Positions 1 to 7,930 of a DNA stretch of 25,955 nt are shown here, in pieces. Origin of the DNA: JBBDXI01 sp040902425. GTDB lineage: Bacteria; Planctomycetota; Phycisphaerae; Phycisphaerales; UBA1924. The notes beneath the pieces are model-generated. The model searched no databases and was not told the DNA's origin. It saw only the letters and a list, made by a program, of their open reading frames with translations. Made by a program: the position numbers and the translations under genes. Within the stretch, counting starts at the first letter, position 1. Each line of letters opens with the position of its first letter. The stretch covers positions 1 to 25,955 of the forward strand of contig JBBDXI010000056.1 in the NCBI GenBank assembly GCA_040902425.1, given 5' to 3'.

Positions 1-1
1 G

Positions 2-1045
2 CCGGGTGCCAGGCGCGACGAGCGCACGCCCGCTTCCTTCGACCTGCCGAGAATCCGGGAGATCGCCGCGGCGATCCTCGAGCCCGCGGGGGTCAGCCCG
101 GACCCCGCCACCCGTCCCATCGACGAGGACGCCCGCGCCGCCCGCCTCATCCAGGAGCACCTCCGCCGCAACTACGGCTACACGCTGCTGGAGAGCCAGA
201 CGCCGACCGGCGTTGATCCCATCGAGCACTTCCTCCTCACCTCCAGAGAAGGCCACTGCGAGTACTTCGCCGCCGCCATGGCCGCGCTCTGCCGTTCCGT
301 CGGCATCAACGCCCGCATCGTCGCCGGCTACCTCGCCGCCGAGTACAACGAGGCCTCGGGCCACTACATCGTCCGCGAGAGCAACGCCCACGCCTGGGTC
401 GAGGCCGAGGCCGGCATGGGGAACTGGCGCATGTACGACCCCACGCCCCCGGCCGACCTCGCCCGCCTCCACCGCCCCGCCCCCGGGTTCTTCACCCGCC
501 TCCGCCAGATGTTCGACGCCGCCGAGCACGCCTGGAACCGCTCCGTCGTCGGTTTCGACGAGCGCGCCCGCGAGCAGATCCTCGCCCCCGCCAGCGGCCC
601 GGGGCAGCTCCTCGCCGGACGCCTCGAGAACCTCTCCGAACGCATCCGCATCGGCGGCGGGCGGCTCTTCTTCTCCGCCCTCCTCCGGGGCCTGGTCGTC
701 TTCGCCGCGGCCGCGGCCCTGCTCTTCTCCCTCTCGATGCTCGCCGGCCTCCTCCCCCGCCGTGCCCGGTCGCGCGCCGGCGCCCGCCCCCGCTGGCCCG
801 AGCTGCGATTCTACGAGCACCTCCTCCGCGCCCTGCGCCGGCTCGGCCACCCCAAGCCCCTCTGGCGCCCCCCGCTCGCCCACGCCGCCACGCTCAGCGA
901 CGAGGCGCTCGCCACGCCCGCCGCGGCCATCACGCGCCTCTATTACCGGGCCCGTTTCGGGGGCGTGATGCCCACCCAAACGGAGCTGGCCGAGGCCCGC
1001 GCTGCGCTCCGCCGTCTCAAGCGTCGCGACCGGCCCGTCCGCTAA
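2..1045 (+). CDS. TgpA-like transmembrane transglutaminase, 3' part only
   Basis: The reading frame enters from the left edge, so the N-terminal membrane region is missing and 347 residues remain. The visible part is a transglutaminase-like (papain-fold) domain. The catalytic Cys is in GHCEYFA (about residue 86 of the fragment), the His in SNAHAWVE (about 130) and the Asp in YDPTPP (about 146), in the usual order and spacing. A single hydrophobic segment follows (about 222-250, LVVFAAAAALLFSLSMLAGLL). The polar tail contains ATPAAAITRLYYRARFGG, which resembles the C-terminal DUF4129 region of TgpA/DUF3488 proteins. In that family the domain faces the periplasm and is anchored by several helices upstream; the natural substrate is unknown. 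An internal ATG at 278 would remove the catalytic Cys and is not the start. Confidence 0.88.
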   Translation, partial: PGARRDERTPASFDLPRIREIAAAILEPAGVSPDPATRPIDEDARAARLIQEHLRRNYGYTLLESQTPTGVDPIEHFLLTSREGHCEYFAAAMAALCRSVGINARIVAGYLAAEYNEASGHYIVRESNAHAWVEAEAGMGNWRMYDPTPPADLARLHRPAPGFFTRLRQMFDAAEHAWNRSVVGFDERAREQILAPASGPGQLLAGRLENLSERIRIGGGRLFFSALLRGLVVFAAAAALLFSLSMLAGLLPRRARSRAGARPRWPELRFYEHLLRALRRLGHPKPLWRPPLAHAATLSDEALATPAAAITRLYYRARFGGVMPTQTELAEARAALRRLKRRDRPVR

Positions 1046-1143
1046 GCGCCGGCCTTCCGCGCGACTCAAGGGCCGCGGGCCGGGCGTCGATTCTTGCGCC
1101 TGTTCCTCTGTAACGGCCCGCCGTTCCGCGGCGTGTCGCGATC

Positions 1144-1170
1144 GGGTGGCCCGGCGCTCCGCGCCGGGTC
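1144..1170. repeat. Dispersed repeat family A, single copy
   Basis: These 27 bases match 7236-7262 at 25 of 27 positions, with core GGTGGCCC(G/A)GCGCTCCGC. A shorter echo (cgccgggtcctcgac) follows at about 1197-1212. The copy lies between the transglutaminase stop and the PilZ gene, which suggests this stretch is noncoding. Confidence 0.6.
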
Positions 1171-1228
1171 AGGCTTGCTTCGGGTGTCCGGCGTTCGCGC
1201 CGGGTCCTCGACCAACCCGGGGAGTGGC

Positions 1229-2161
1229 GTGCCAGCCAGCAGATCACGTACCGAACGGTGGCGCGAGTGCCTGCGCCAGGTCCACGAGCGCGACGGGGCG
1301 CTGGAGATCTCCATCCCCGCCGAGCCCGGCGGCGCTGCGCCCGGTCCCGAGGGCCCCGCGCGCGGCGACCTCATCTGGCGCGTCCGCATCGTCGCCCTCG
1401 ACGAGTCCTCCATCACCATCGAGCAGCCCAGCGCCGCCGGCCGCTTCATGGACCTCCAGCCCGGCCTCGAACTCGTCGCCGTCATGGCCATCGGCCAGAA
1501 CCGCTGGATGTTCCACACCCGCATCACCGGCGCCCAGGGCACCGGCCCCACGCGCTCGCTCCGCCTGGTCATGCCCACCACCGTCGAGCGCTGCCAGCGC
1601 CGCCATTTCTACCGCATCTCCACCGCCGAGCTGTGCCTCCCCCGCGTCGAGTGCTGGCCTCTGCTCGACCCCACCAGCGTCATCCCCGCCGAGATCGCCA
1701 ACCGCGCCCACATCCTGAGCATCCTGGAGAGTGGCGACGCCATCGCCGACCGCCCCCGCGCCCTCCAGCCCGCCGCCCGCATCACCTCTGTGGCCCCCGG
1801 CTCCAGCAGCGCAAGCGACGAGCCCCTCCTCCTCCCCGAGGTCGGCCCGATGTTCACCGCCCGCCTGATGAACCTCGGCGGCGGCGGCGTGGGCCTTATC
1901 ATCGACCCCCGCGAGTCCGGCGCCGCCGATCGCGCCCGCCTCCTGTGGCTCCGCATCGACCTCACCCCCCGCATCCCCGCCCCCATCGCCATGACCGCCC
2001 GCCCGGTGCACACCCACCTCGACAGCGCCCAGAACCTCTACTACGGCCTGGCCTTCGAGTGGTCCTTCCACCCCGCCCACCGCGAGTTCGTGGTCGAGCA
2101 GATCGGGCGCTACGTCAGCGCCCTGCAACTCGCGCAGCGGCGCTTCAGCGCCAGCGCCTGA
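1229..2161 (+). CDS. PilZ-domain protein, YcgR-like, probable c-di-GMP receptor
   Basis: This is a 310-residue protein with an N-terminal beta-rich half followed by a PilZ domain. The PilZ signature is visible as QRRHFYR at about residues 123-129 (the RxxxR motif that grips c-di-GMP). A degenerate second motif, NLGGGG at about 215-220, stands where (D/N)xSxxG is usual. The two-part build matches YcgR/FlgZ-type proteins, which couple c-di-GMP to motility or surface functions; the partner here is unknown. The stretch between the two motifs is about 85 residues and is rich in Ala, Pro and Ser, longer than in compact PilZ domains. The frame is open from a TTG at 1094, but 1144-1170 is a dispersed repeat. 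I therefore prefer GTG at 1229, which has GGGGAG four bases upstream. The start is uncertain. Confidence 0.72.
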   Translation: MPASRSRTERWRECLRQVHERDGALEISIPAEPGGAAPGPEGPARGDLIWRVRIVALDESSITIEQPSAAGRFMDLQPGLELVAVMAIGQNRWMFHTRITGAQGTGPTRSLRLVMPTTVERCQRRHFYRISTAELCLPRVECWPLLDPTSVIPAEIANRAHILSILESGDAIADRPRALQPAARITSVAPGSSSASDEPLLLPEVGPMFTARLMNLGGGGVGLIIDPRESGAADRARLLWLRIDLTPRIPAPIAMTARPVHTHLDSAQNLYYGLAFEWSFHPAHREFVVEQIGRYVSALQLAQRRFSASA

Positions 2162-2239
2162 GAACCGACATTCCGTTGCACGCGCTCGAGCGCCCCCGCC
2201 CTCAGGCTGTGCGACGCACGCGACCGGCGGCCCAGACGC

Positions 2240-3133
2240 TCAGTGCGGCGCATCCGGGTCGCGCAGGTGCAGCGTCTCCCCCATCTTCGCCAGCCACCCC
2301 GGGTACGCCGGCCAGTACAGCTCCCCCGCCCACAACTCCGGGCCGTACGTGGCCGCGTTTTCCATCACCCGCGCCACCACGTGCCCCAGCCCGCTGTGCA
2401 GCATGATCGGGTTCGACCCCTTGTTCAGCACGCCCCGGTACCGCCCCTCCTCCGGCAGCACCTGGTCGATCTGGCCCAGCAGGCTCACGAACTCCGCGTT
2501 CCCCTTGTCCGTGGACAGGTCGAACCGCCCCGTGGACCCCGGGCCGACCTGGTATACCACCCGCCCCCGCGTCGTCGTGATGTTCACCGGGTCGCTGATG
2601 GCCGCGCCCGTCCACGCGGCCACATCGCCCCCGTCGGTCGGCGTGGTCCCGTTCTCGATGCTCACCGGGCCCTCGAACCCCTGCACCTCCACGGGGCCGC
2701 CGCGGTTGCGGATGCTCACCCCGTGGATCCTGGGGACCACGACCTCCAACTGCGTCGCCACATCCGGGGCCTCCCCCGTCGCCGCCGGGCGCGAGACCAC
2801 CCGCAGAACGGGGTGCCCGCCCTCGAAGCTGGTGGTGGCGAAGGCCGTGGTCATCCCGGGCAGGTCCCTGGCCCGCGGGGCCATCTTGCCCGCTTTGACA
2901 TTGCGATATCGGACCTCGGGGGCCGACGCCCGCGGGTCGGCCACCACGTGCACCGACCCCCGCCAGTTGTCCACGTTGACCTGGGTGGCGTACTCCGGCC
3001 CCAGGGCCGGCCCATCGACCTCCACGGTCGTCCGCCGCAGCCCGCACCCGCCCACGCCCCCACCCAGCAGCATCAAGCACGCCAGCGCCAGAACCATGCC
3101 CGATAACGCCCTGTGCCTCATTCCCTGCTCCAT
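2240..3133 (-). CDS. Lipoprotein with beta-helix-like (DUF4097-type) body
   Basis: This 297-residue exported lipoprotein has a basic start (MEQGMRHR), a hydrophobic core (MVLALACLMLLGG) and lipobox VGGC with Cys at residue 30. The rest is rich in short beta-strand units (HGVSIRNRGGPVEVQGFEGPVSIENG). This looks like the repetitive DUF4097 (putative auto-adhesin) fold, in which each strand measures a projected vector, but the match is by eye only. ATG at 3133 is chosen because GAAGGG lies four bases upstream; an in-frame ATG four codons later would also keep the signal peptide. It converges on the PilZ gene, with 78 bp between stops. The function is unknown. Confidence 0.75.
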   Translation of the reverse strand: MEQGMRHRALSGMVLALACLMLLGGGVGGCGLRRTTVEVDGPALGPEYATQVNVDNWRGSVHVVADPRASAPEVRYRNVKAGKMAPRARDLPGMTTAFATTSFEGGHPVLRVVSRPAATGEAPDVATQLEVVVPRIHGVSIRNRGGPVEVQGFEGPVSIENGTTPTDGGDVAAWTGAAISDPVNITTTRGRVVYQVGPGSTGRFDLSTDKGNAEFVSLLGQIDQVLPEEGRYRGVLNKGSNPIMLHSGLGHVVARVMENAATYGPELWAGELYWPAYPGWLAKMGETLHLRDPDAPH

Positions 3134-3627
3134 GTGCCCTTCGTTGGCTGGCGCCGACAGGCCGACCTCGCCCTTCGAACCGGCCGGACCGCCCCCCGGC
3201 GGGTGTCACCATACCCCATATTTGTCCACCCGGCGCACAAGTTCGGCGCGCACCGGCCCGGGTGAAGACCGTATTATGTCGGTCCGTCGGACCCGCCCCG
3301 CACGCGCGGCCAGCCGACGCCGATCGTCTTTCATCGCCGGGCGCCCCCGTTCAGACGCCCGCGCGAACGCCAAACCCAAACCCAGGCCCCGCGGCCGGGG
3401 GTTCCCCCGAGTGTCGCCCGTGACATCCCCCAACCTCCAGATCGATGCCATGACGCCCGCCAGCCCCAAGCAGGGGCCGCCGGGCGCGGGCACGGGGTGT
3501 CTCAGCGCACAGGCGTAAACGACCGGCGTCACGAGCCCCGGACCGCCCGGGGCACGCGTCAAGCGGAGCGGGTCCCTGATCCGTCAGTCCGTCGGCATCG
3601 CCGGCGGTTTGCGATAGGGGACTCCCC
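3134..3627. other. 494-bp intergenic region between lipoprotein and rny
   Basis: No convincing gene lies in this stretch, which separates two divergent genes. Two relatively AT-rich patches stand out. At 3208-3230 the minus strand reads TATGGT preceded by ACAAATATGGGG, a possible -10 region for the lipoprotein with a leader of about 75 nt. At 3272-3277 the plus strand reads TATTAT, a possible -10 for rny with a leader of about 340 nt. Neither has a good -35. Short frames exist on both strands. The plus-strand one (3276-3518, 80 codons) starts with a very Arg-rich stretch, and I do not consider it a gene. Confidence 0.45.
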
Positions 3628-5217
3628 ATGGTCCGCTTCCCTCTGGTCCTCGCCCAGTTCGATGCCGTGAGCATCGTCGTGGCGCTCGTGGCCCTGGCCG
3701 CCGGGGTCGTGGTCGGGCTCCTCAGCTGCAAGCTGGTGATCGGCAAGAAGCTGAGCCGGGCCAGCGAAGAGGCCCGGGAGGTCGTCTCCCGGGCCGAGGC
3801 CGACGCCCGCACCCGCGCCCAGAAGATCGAGCTCGACGCCGAGCGGGCGGTCATGGAGCGCAAGGAGAAGTTCGACGGGGAGCAGGAGAAGGCCAAGAAC
3901 GAGGTCCGCGAGCAGGAGCGGCGGCTGGCCAAGCGCGAGGACCTCTTCGACCGCAAGGAAGAGGCCCTCTCCCAGAAGGAGTCCGGCCTCGCCAAATCCG
4001 CCCAGGCCCTCGAGGCCCGGGACAAGGCCCTGGAGAAGAAGGAGGCCGAGCTGGAGGCCACCCTGGAGGAGCAGAAACAGAGGCTCCACAAGCTGGCGGA
4101 CATGACCCCCGCCCAGGCCCGCGAGGAGCTGCTCCGCCGGGTCGAGGAAGACACGCGGATGGATGTCGCCAAGCTGGTCCGCAAGATCACCGAGGAGGCT
4201 GAACTCCACGCCAAGGACCGGGCCCGCGAGATCACCCTGATGGCGGTCCAGCGCTACGCCACCGAACACACCAGCGAGTCCACCGTCCGGGCGGTCGCCA
4301 TCCCCTCGGACGACATGAAGGGGCGGATCATCGGGCGCGAGGGGCGCAACATCCGCGCCATCGAGCGGGCCACCGGCGTGGACATCATTGTCGATGACAC
4401 CCCGGGGGTGATCGTGGTCTCCTGCTTCGACAAGGTCCGGCAAGCTGTGGCGGTCGAATCCCTCGAGCGGCTCATCGCCGACGGGCGGCTGCACCCGGCC
4501 CGCATCGAGGAGGTGGTCGAGAAGGTCCGCTCCGAGATGGATGAGCGGATCGTCAAGCTGGGCAAGGAGTCCGTCCTGGAGGTCAACCTCCGCGGCATCC
4601 ACCCCAAGGTCCTGGAGGCCATGGGCAAGCTGCACTTCCGCACCAGCTACGGCCAGAACGTGCTCCGCCACTCGATCGAGGTCGCCTTCCTCTGCCAGAT
4701 GATCGCCGACCAGCTCGGCCTGGATGGCACCATCGCCCGGCGCTGCGGCTTCCTGCACGACATCGGCAAGGCCATGGACCACGAGATGGAGGGCGGCCAC
4801 CCCAAGATCGGCATGGACTTCGCCCGCCAGTACGGCGAGAAGGAGCCGGTCCTGAACGCCATCGGCGGCCACCACGCCGACATGCCCAGCACCAGTTTCT
4901 ACACGCCCATCGTGATGGCCGCGGACGCCGTGAGCTCGGCCCGGCCCGGGGCTCGGCGCGAGAGCATGGAGAAGTACATCCAGCGGCTGAACGAGCTGCA
5001 GGACATCGCCATGCAGCACGCGGGGGTGAACGAGGCCTACGCGATCCAGGCGGGGCGCGAGGTGCGGGTGATGGTGGACGCCGCGAAGGTGGGGGACGAT
5101 GAGGCCCACCTGATCGCCCAGAAGATCGCCAAGCGGGTGAGCGAGGAGATGACGTTCCCGGGCGAGATCAAGGTCACGGTGCTGCGGGAGACGCGGGCGA
5201 TCGAGTACGCCCGGTAG
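3628..5217 (+). CDS. rny: Ribonuclease Y
   Basis: This 529-residue protein has the full RNase Y architecture, a membrane-anchored endoribonuclease that starts mRNA decay. An N-terminal transmembrane helix (about 15-38) is followed by a long charged coiled coil (about 40-200, many K/E/R/A heptads). The KH RNA-binding domain holds GRIIGREGRN at 232-241. The HD metal-binding nuclease domain has its HD pair at 377-378 (FLHDIGKAMDHEMEGGHP). The length is that of the family (about 520). ATG 3628 has AGGGG about eight bases upstream and places the membrane helix at the very N-terminus. It is monocistronic here and converges on a small minus-strand gene. Many planctomycetes use RNase Y, so its presence is expected. 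Confidence 0.97.
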   Translation: MVRFPLVLAQFDAVSIVVALVALAAGVVVGLLSCKLVIGKKLSRASEEAREVVSRAEADARTRAQKIELDAERAVMERKEKFDGEQEKAKNEVREQERRLAKREDLFDRKEEALSQKESGLAKSAQALEARDKALEKKEAELEATLEEQKQRLHKLADMTPAQAREELLRRVEEDTRMDVAKLVRKITEEAELHAKDRAREITLMAVQRYATEHTSESTVRAVAIPSDDMKGRIIGREGRNIRAIERATGVDIIVDDTPGVIVVSCFDKVRQAVAVESLERLIADGRLHPARIEEVVEKVRSEMDERIVKLGKESVLEVNLRGIHPKVLEAMGKLHFRTSYGQNVLRHSIEVAFLCQMIADQLGLDGTIARRCGFLHDIGKAMDHEMEGGHPKIGMDFARQYGEKEPVLNAIGGHHADMPSTSFYTPIVMAADAVSSARPGARRESMEKYIQRLNELQDIAMQHAGVNEAYAIQAGREVRVMVDAAKVGDDEAHLIAQKIAKRVSEEMTFPGEIKVTVLRETRAIEYAR

Positions 5218-5229
5218 GCCGGTGGAGGG

Positions 5230-5472
5230 TCAGGCCGGTGGCTCTCGGTCCGCCCCGGGCTGTTCCAGCGCTTCCACCGCGCCCGCCGGCAACCCCGCGA
5301 CCTGCCGCCCCACCAGCGACGAACCCGCCACGACACACCGGGCGTGCTTGTCCGGGCACTCGTAGCCGTGCGGGACCCATTTGAACGGACCATCCGCCCA
5401 GACGGTGTGCCGCCCCCCGCAGCACGGGCACCGTTCCACCACCGCGACCCAGCAGACTGTGCGCGTAGCCAT
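5230..5472 (-). CDS. Small Cys-rich putative zinc-binding protein
   Basis: This is an 80-residue protein beginning MATRTVCWVAVVERCPCCGG. Candidate metal ligands are CPCC near residue 15, H22 and a later H..ECPDKHARC group, which together could form one small zinc site. There is no signal peptide or membrane helix. The start is well supported by AGGAG seven bases before ATG 5472. It lies 68 bp downstream of gpmI on the same strand and may be co-transcribed with it. It converges on rny with only 12 bp between the stops. I do not recognise a family; it could be a small regulatory or nucleic-acid-binding protein, but nothing here shows that. Confidence 0.68.
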   Translation of the reverse strand: MATRTVCWVAVVERCPCCGGRHTVWADGPFKWVPHGYECPDKHARCVVAGSSLVGRQVAGLPAGAVEALEQPGADREPPA

Positions 5473-5540
5473 GGCTTCGCTCCTGACCAGAGGCCAGATG
5501 CGCGCCGGGCGGCCGGTGTGAGCGGGCGGAAAGAAAGAAC

Positions 5541-7214
5541 TCAGGCGAGCAGCGACCGCCCCGTCATCTCCGGCGGCACCGGCAGCCCCATCATTTCGAG
5601 CGCCGTCGGCACGATGTCCGCCAGCCGCCCCCCCTCCCGCAGCCCCCCCTCCCGCAGCCGCCCCTCCCGCAGCCGCCCCCCGCGGAACCCCTCGCCCACC
5701 ACGTACAGCGGCACGTCGTACACGGTGTGCGCCGTGTGCGGGGCATTCGTCGCCGGGTCCCACATCTGCTCGGCGTTCCCGTGGTCGGCGGTGACGATCA
5801 GCGACCCCCCGCGCCCCAGCGTCGCCTCGACCACGGCCCCCACGCATTCATCGACGACCTCCACCGCCCGCACCGCCGCCTCCAGGACGCCGGTGTGGCC
5901 GACCATGTCCCCGTTGGCGAAGTTGACCACGATGAACGGCTCGCAGTCCGGCGCGGCCAGCCGCCGCAGCACGGCGTCGCGGACCTCGTAGGCCGCCATC
6001 TCCGGCTTGAGGTCGTAGGTGGCGACCCTGGGCGACTGCGGGTTCTCCCGCCGCTCGCCGGGGTAGGGCTGGTCGCGGTAGTCGTTGAAGAAGAACGTCA
6101 CGTGCGGGTACTTCTCCGTCTCCGCGCAGCGGAACTGCGCGAGCCCCAGCCCCGAGAGGTACTCGCCGGCGATGTTCGCCATCTTCGGCGGCCTGGGGAA
6201 GGCGACCCGCACGTAGGGCGCCAGCTCCTCGGAGTACGCCGTCATCGTGACGTACCGCAGGTCGAGCCGCGGCCCGCGGTCGAACCCCGGGCGTCCGGTG
6301 TCGGGCGAGGGCTTCACCGCCGCCCAGTTGTCATCCGGCAGGACGAAGGCCATGCTCAGCTCGCGCGGCCGGTCGCCCCGGTAGTTGTAGAAGATCACGG
6401 TGTCGCCGTCGGCGATCCGCGTGCGGCACGCGTCCTCCGGCGTCCCGATCATGGTCGGCGGGATGAACTCATCCCCCGCCTGCCCCGGCTTTTCGGGCGC
6501 GTCGTAGTGACGCTGGATGGCCTCGGCGGCGGTGGGAGCCAGGCCGGCCCCGAGTTCCTTCGCCCCGCGGCCCGTCAGGCACGCGAACGCCCGGTGCACC
6601 CGCTCCCAGCGGAAGTCGCGGTCCATGGCCCAGTACCGCCCGATGACCGAGGCCACCCGCCCCACGCCGATCTCCCGCATCCGCCGCTCGGCGATCGCGA
6701 CGAACTCCTTGCCCGTGAACGGGCCCGTGTCGCGCCCGTCCGTGAAGAAGTGGACCGCCGCCCGCTCGGCGGGGACCCCTAGGTCGCCGCAGAGGTCCAG
6801 CAGCGCGTACAGGTGCGTCAGCAGCCCGTGCACCCCGGCATCCGAGGCGATCCCCATCAGGTGCACGGTCCGCCCCGCGGCGTTGGCATCGCGGATCGCC
6901 CCGGCCAGGGCCTCCGAGGCCGCGAGCTCCCCCTCCCGGCAGACCTTCGTGATCGCCACCGACTCCTGGTACACGATCCGCCCGGCGCCGATGTTCTGGT
7001 GGCCGACCTCCGAGTTGCCCATGGTCCCGTCGGGCAGGCCGACATCCTCGCCGCTGGTCTTGACCAGCGTCCGCGGGAACTCGCGGTCGAGCCGGTCGGC
7101 GATGGGCGTGCGCGCGAGCTTGATGGCGTTGAACCGGTCGTGCTCCGGGTTCGGGTTCTCGCCCCAGCCGTCGCGGATGATCAGGACCAGGGGCGTGTTC
7201 TTCGGCGCGGCCAT
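5541..7214 (-). CDS. gpmI: 2,3-bisphosphoglycerate-independent phosphoglycerate mutase
   Basis: This 557-residue glycolytic/gluconeogenic enzyme interconverts 3- and 2-phosphoglycerate with two Mn ions and a phosphoserine intermediate. It belongs to the alkaline phosphatase superfamily. Visible motifs are RDGWG at 14-18 (metal Asp15), PDGTMGNSEVGHQNIG with nucleophile Ser68, FFTDGRDT, YNYRGDRPRE, NFANGDMVGHTG, TADHGNAEQM and HTAHTVYDVP. It is longer than the usual 510-520 residues. Part of the excess is a 15-bp tandem repeat near the C-terminus that encodes REGRL/REGGL units just before RLADIVPTALEMMGL. No clear Shine-Dalgarno site precedes ATG 7214, but TACACT ends seven bases upstream, which suggests a leaderless mRNA. 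The DoxX-like gene lies upstream on the same strand, separated by repeats. Confidence 0.97.
   Translation of the reverse strand: MAAPKNTPLVLIIRDGWGENPNPEHDRFNAIKLARTPIADRLDREFPRTLVKTSGEDVGLPDGTMGNSEVGHQNIGAGRIVYQESVAITKVCREGELAASEALAGAIRDANAAGRTVHLMGIASDAGVHGLLTHLYALLDLCGDLGVPAERAAVHFFTDGRDTGPFTGKEFVAIAERRMREIGVGRVASVIGRYWAMDRDFRWERVHRAFACLTGRGAKELGAGLAPTAAEAIQRHYDAPEKPGQAGDEFIPPTMIGTPEDACRTRIADGDTVIFYNYRGDRPRELSMAFVLPDDNWAAVKPSPDTGRPGFDRGPRLDLRYVTMTAYSEELAPYVRVAFPRPPKMANIAGEYLSGLGLAQFRCAETEKYPHVTFFFNDYRDQPYPGERRENPQSPRVATYDLKPEMAAYEVRDAVLRRLAAPDCEPFIVVNFANGDMVGHTGVLEAAVRAVEVVDECVGAVVEATLGRGGSLIVTADHGNAEQMWDPATNAPHTAHTVYDVPLYVVGEGFRGGRLREGRLREGGLREGGRLADIVPTALEMMGLPVPPEMTGRSLLA
5617..5685 (-). 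repeat. 15-bp tandem repeat inside gpmI
   Basis: About four imperfect copies of a unit reading cagccgcccctcccg (+ strand), one of them 18 bp long. On the coding strand they give GGRL-REGRL-REGGL-REGGRL. Unit lengths are multiples of three, so copy-number changes keep the frame. Confidence 0.85.
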
Positions 7215-7221
7215 GGCCCCG

Positions 7222-7227
7222 AGTGTA
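7222..7227 (-). promoter_or_regulatory. Candidate leaderless -10 box of gpmI
   Basis: TACACT on the minus strand ends seven bases before the gpmI ATG. No Shine-Dalgarno motif of normal position intervenes (spacer cggggcc). A -35 match is not evident. Confidence 0.45.
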
Positions 7228-7235
7228 CGGGTTCA

Positions 7236-7331
7236 GGGTGGCCCGACGCTCCGCGGCGGGTCTTCGACGATTCTCCAATCCTGCCGCGGAGCGTCAGGCC
7301 ACCCAAGACGCTGCGGAGCGTCAGGCCACCC
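7236..7331. repeat. Dispersed repeat family A, three copies forming a palindrome
   Basis: Three copies of a roughly 22-bp unit lie between gpmI and the DoxX-like gene. The first is direct at 7236-7259; two inverted copies lie at 7283-7304 and 7310-7331. The core is GGTGGCC(C/T)GACGCTCCGC. The first and second copies can pair into a hairpin of about 20 bp with one mismatch, and the second and third form a 27-bp tandem step. This could act as a REP-like element or a terminator downstream of the DoxX-like gene. A further copy lies at 1144. Confidence 0.75.
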
Positions 7332-7340
7332 AGGGCGCGC

Positions 7341-7778
7341 TCACGCCGCCGCCCGGTGCTCCGCGTGATGCCCCCGCGCCAGCAGCGCCAGCGCCACCGC
7401 CCCGACCATCAGCCCTACATCCCGCAGCGCCACGTCGTAGTACCCAGGTAACGTCAGCAGGTTCACCACGATGCCCAGCAGCCACGCCGCCACGACCCAG
7501 CCGAAGATCCGCGGCCAGATGGCCACGCCGATCCCGGCGATGATCTCGACCACGCCCACGACGAGCATGAACCCATGCGCCCCGCCCACTATCCGGGCGA
7601 CCCAGGGCGCCAGGTACTGGTCCCAGTTCACCAGCGCATGGAAGAACTTGTCCATCCCCGCCACGATCGGCACCGCCGTGAACCCCGCCCGCAGCAGCCA
7701 GAAGGCCTGCTCGCCGGGGCTGGCCGCCACCGTGTGAGTGACATCCCTGTGGTGCATCCGTTCTGTGATCTGGCTCAT
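7341..7778 (-). CDS. DoxX-like four-helix membrane protein
   Basis: This 145-residue inner-membrane protein has four hydrophobic segments, at about 28-45, 66-86, 88-108 and 118-136. The first is followed by AGMDKFFHALVNWDQYLAPW, typical of the DoxX/DoxD-like superfamily, where the first helix is followed by a K(F/L)-rich loop. The C-terminus is short, polar and His-rich (RGHHAEHRAAA). The reaction or partner is unknown; relatives have been tied to thiosulfate:quinone reductase subunits and to membrane redox protection. ATG 7778 has AAGGGGGG about seven bases upstream. It sits between the peroxiredoxin and gpmI on the same strand, 152 bp after the peroxiredoxin stop, so a shared redox theme is possible but not shown. 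Confidence 0.75.
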   Translation of the reverse strand: MSQITERMHHRDVTHTVAASPGEQAFWLLRAGFTAVPIVAGMDKFFHALVNWDQYLAPWVARIVGGAHGFMLVVGVVEIIAGIGVAIWPRIFGWVVAAWLLGIVVNLLTLPGYYDVALRDVGLMVGAVALALLARGHHAEHRAAA

Positions 7779-7930
7779 AGTCGCCCCCCTTGGCGGCCCC
7801 CCGCTTGCCGCTGTGAAGGGGCCACCGGGGATCGGAGGCGGCGCGGCCGGCCCGGGCCAGCGAACCCGCCCAATCTGAAGGCCCCCTCAGGCATCACCCG
7901 GGGCCGCAGCCCGTGGACCCGTGTCCCGGG

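Noticed and set aside
2182..2193. Perfect 12-bp palindrome gcgctcgagcgc between convergent PilZ and lipoprotein genes
   Set aside because: It has no loop and no U tract; palindromes of this size are expected by chance in DNA this GC-rich.
3276..3518. 80-codon Arg/Pro-rich open frame upstream of rny
   Set aside because: No ribosome-binding site, extreme composition and no recognisable domain; better explained as leader or spacer DNA.
3206..3562. Possible decayed PEP-CTERM tail on the minus strand (VPAPGGPCLGLAGVMAS)
   Set aside because: The string resembles the VPxPG-hydrophobic pattern, but the hydrophobic stretch is too short, no Arg cluster follows where expected and no body of a protein precedes it.
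3559..5109. 516-codon open frame on the minus strand opposite rny
   Set aside because: It mirrors the rny codons (His/Val/Asp/Gly/Leu-rich shadow), has no domain and lacks a ribosome-binding site; RNase Y is certain on the other strand.
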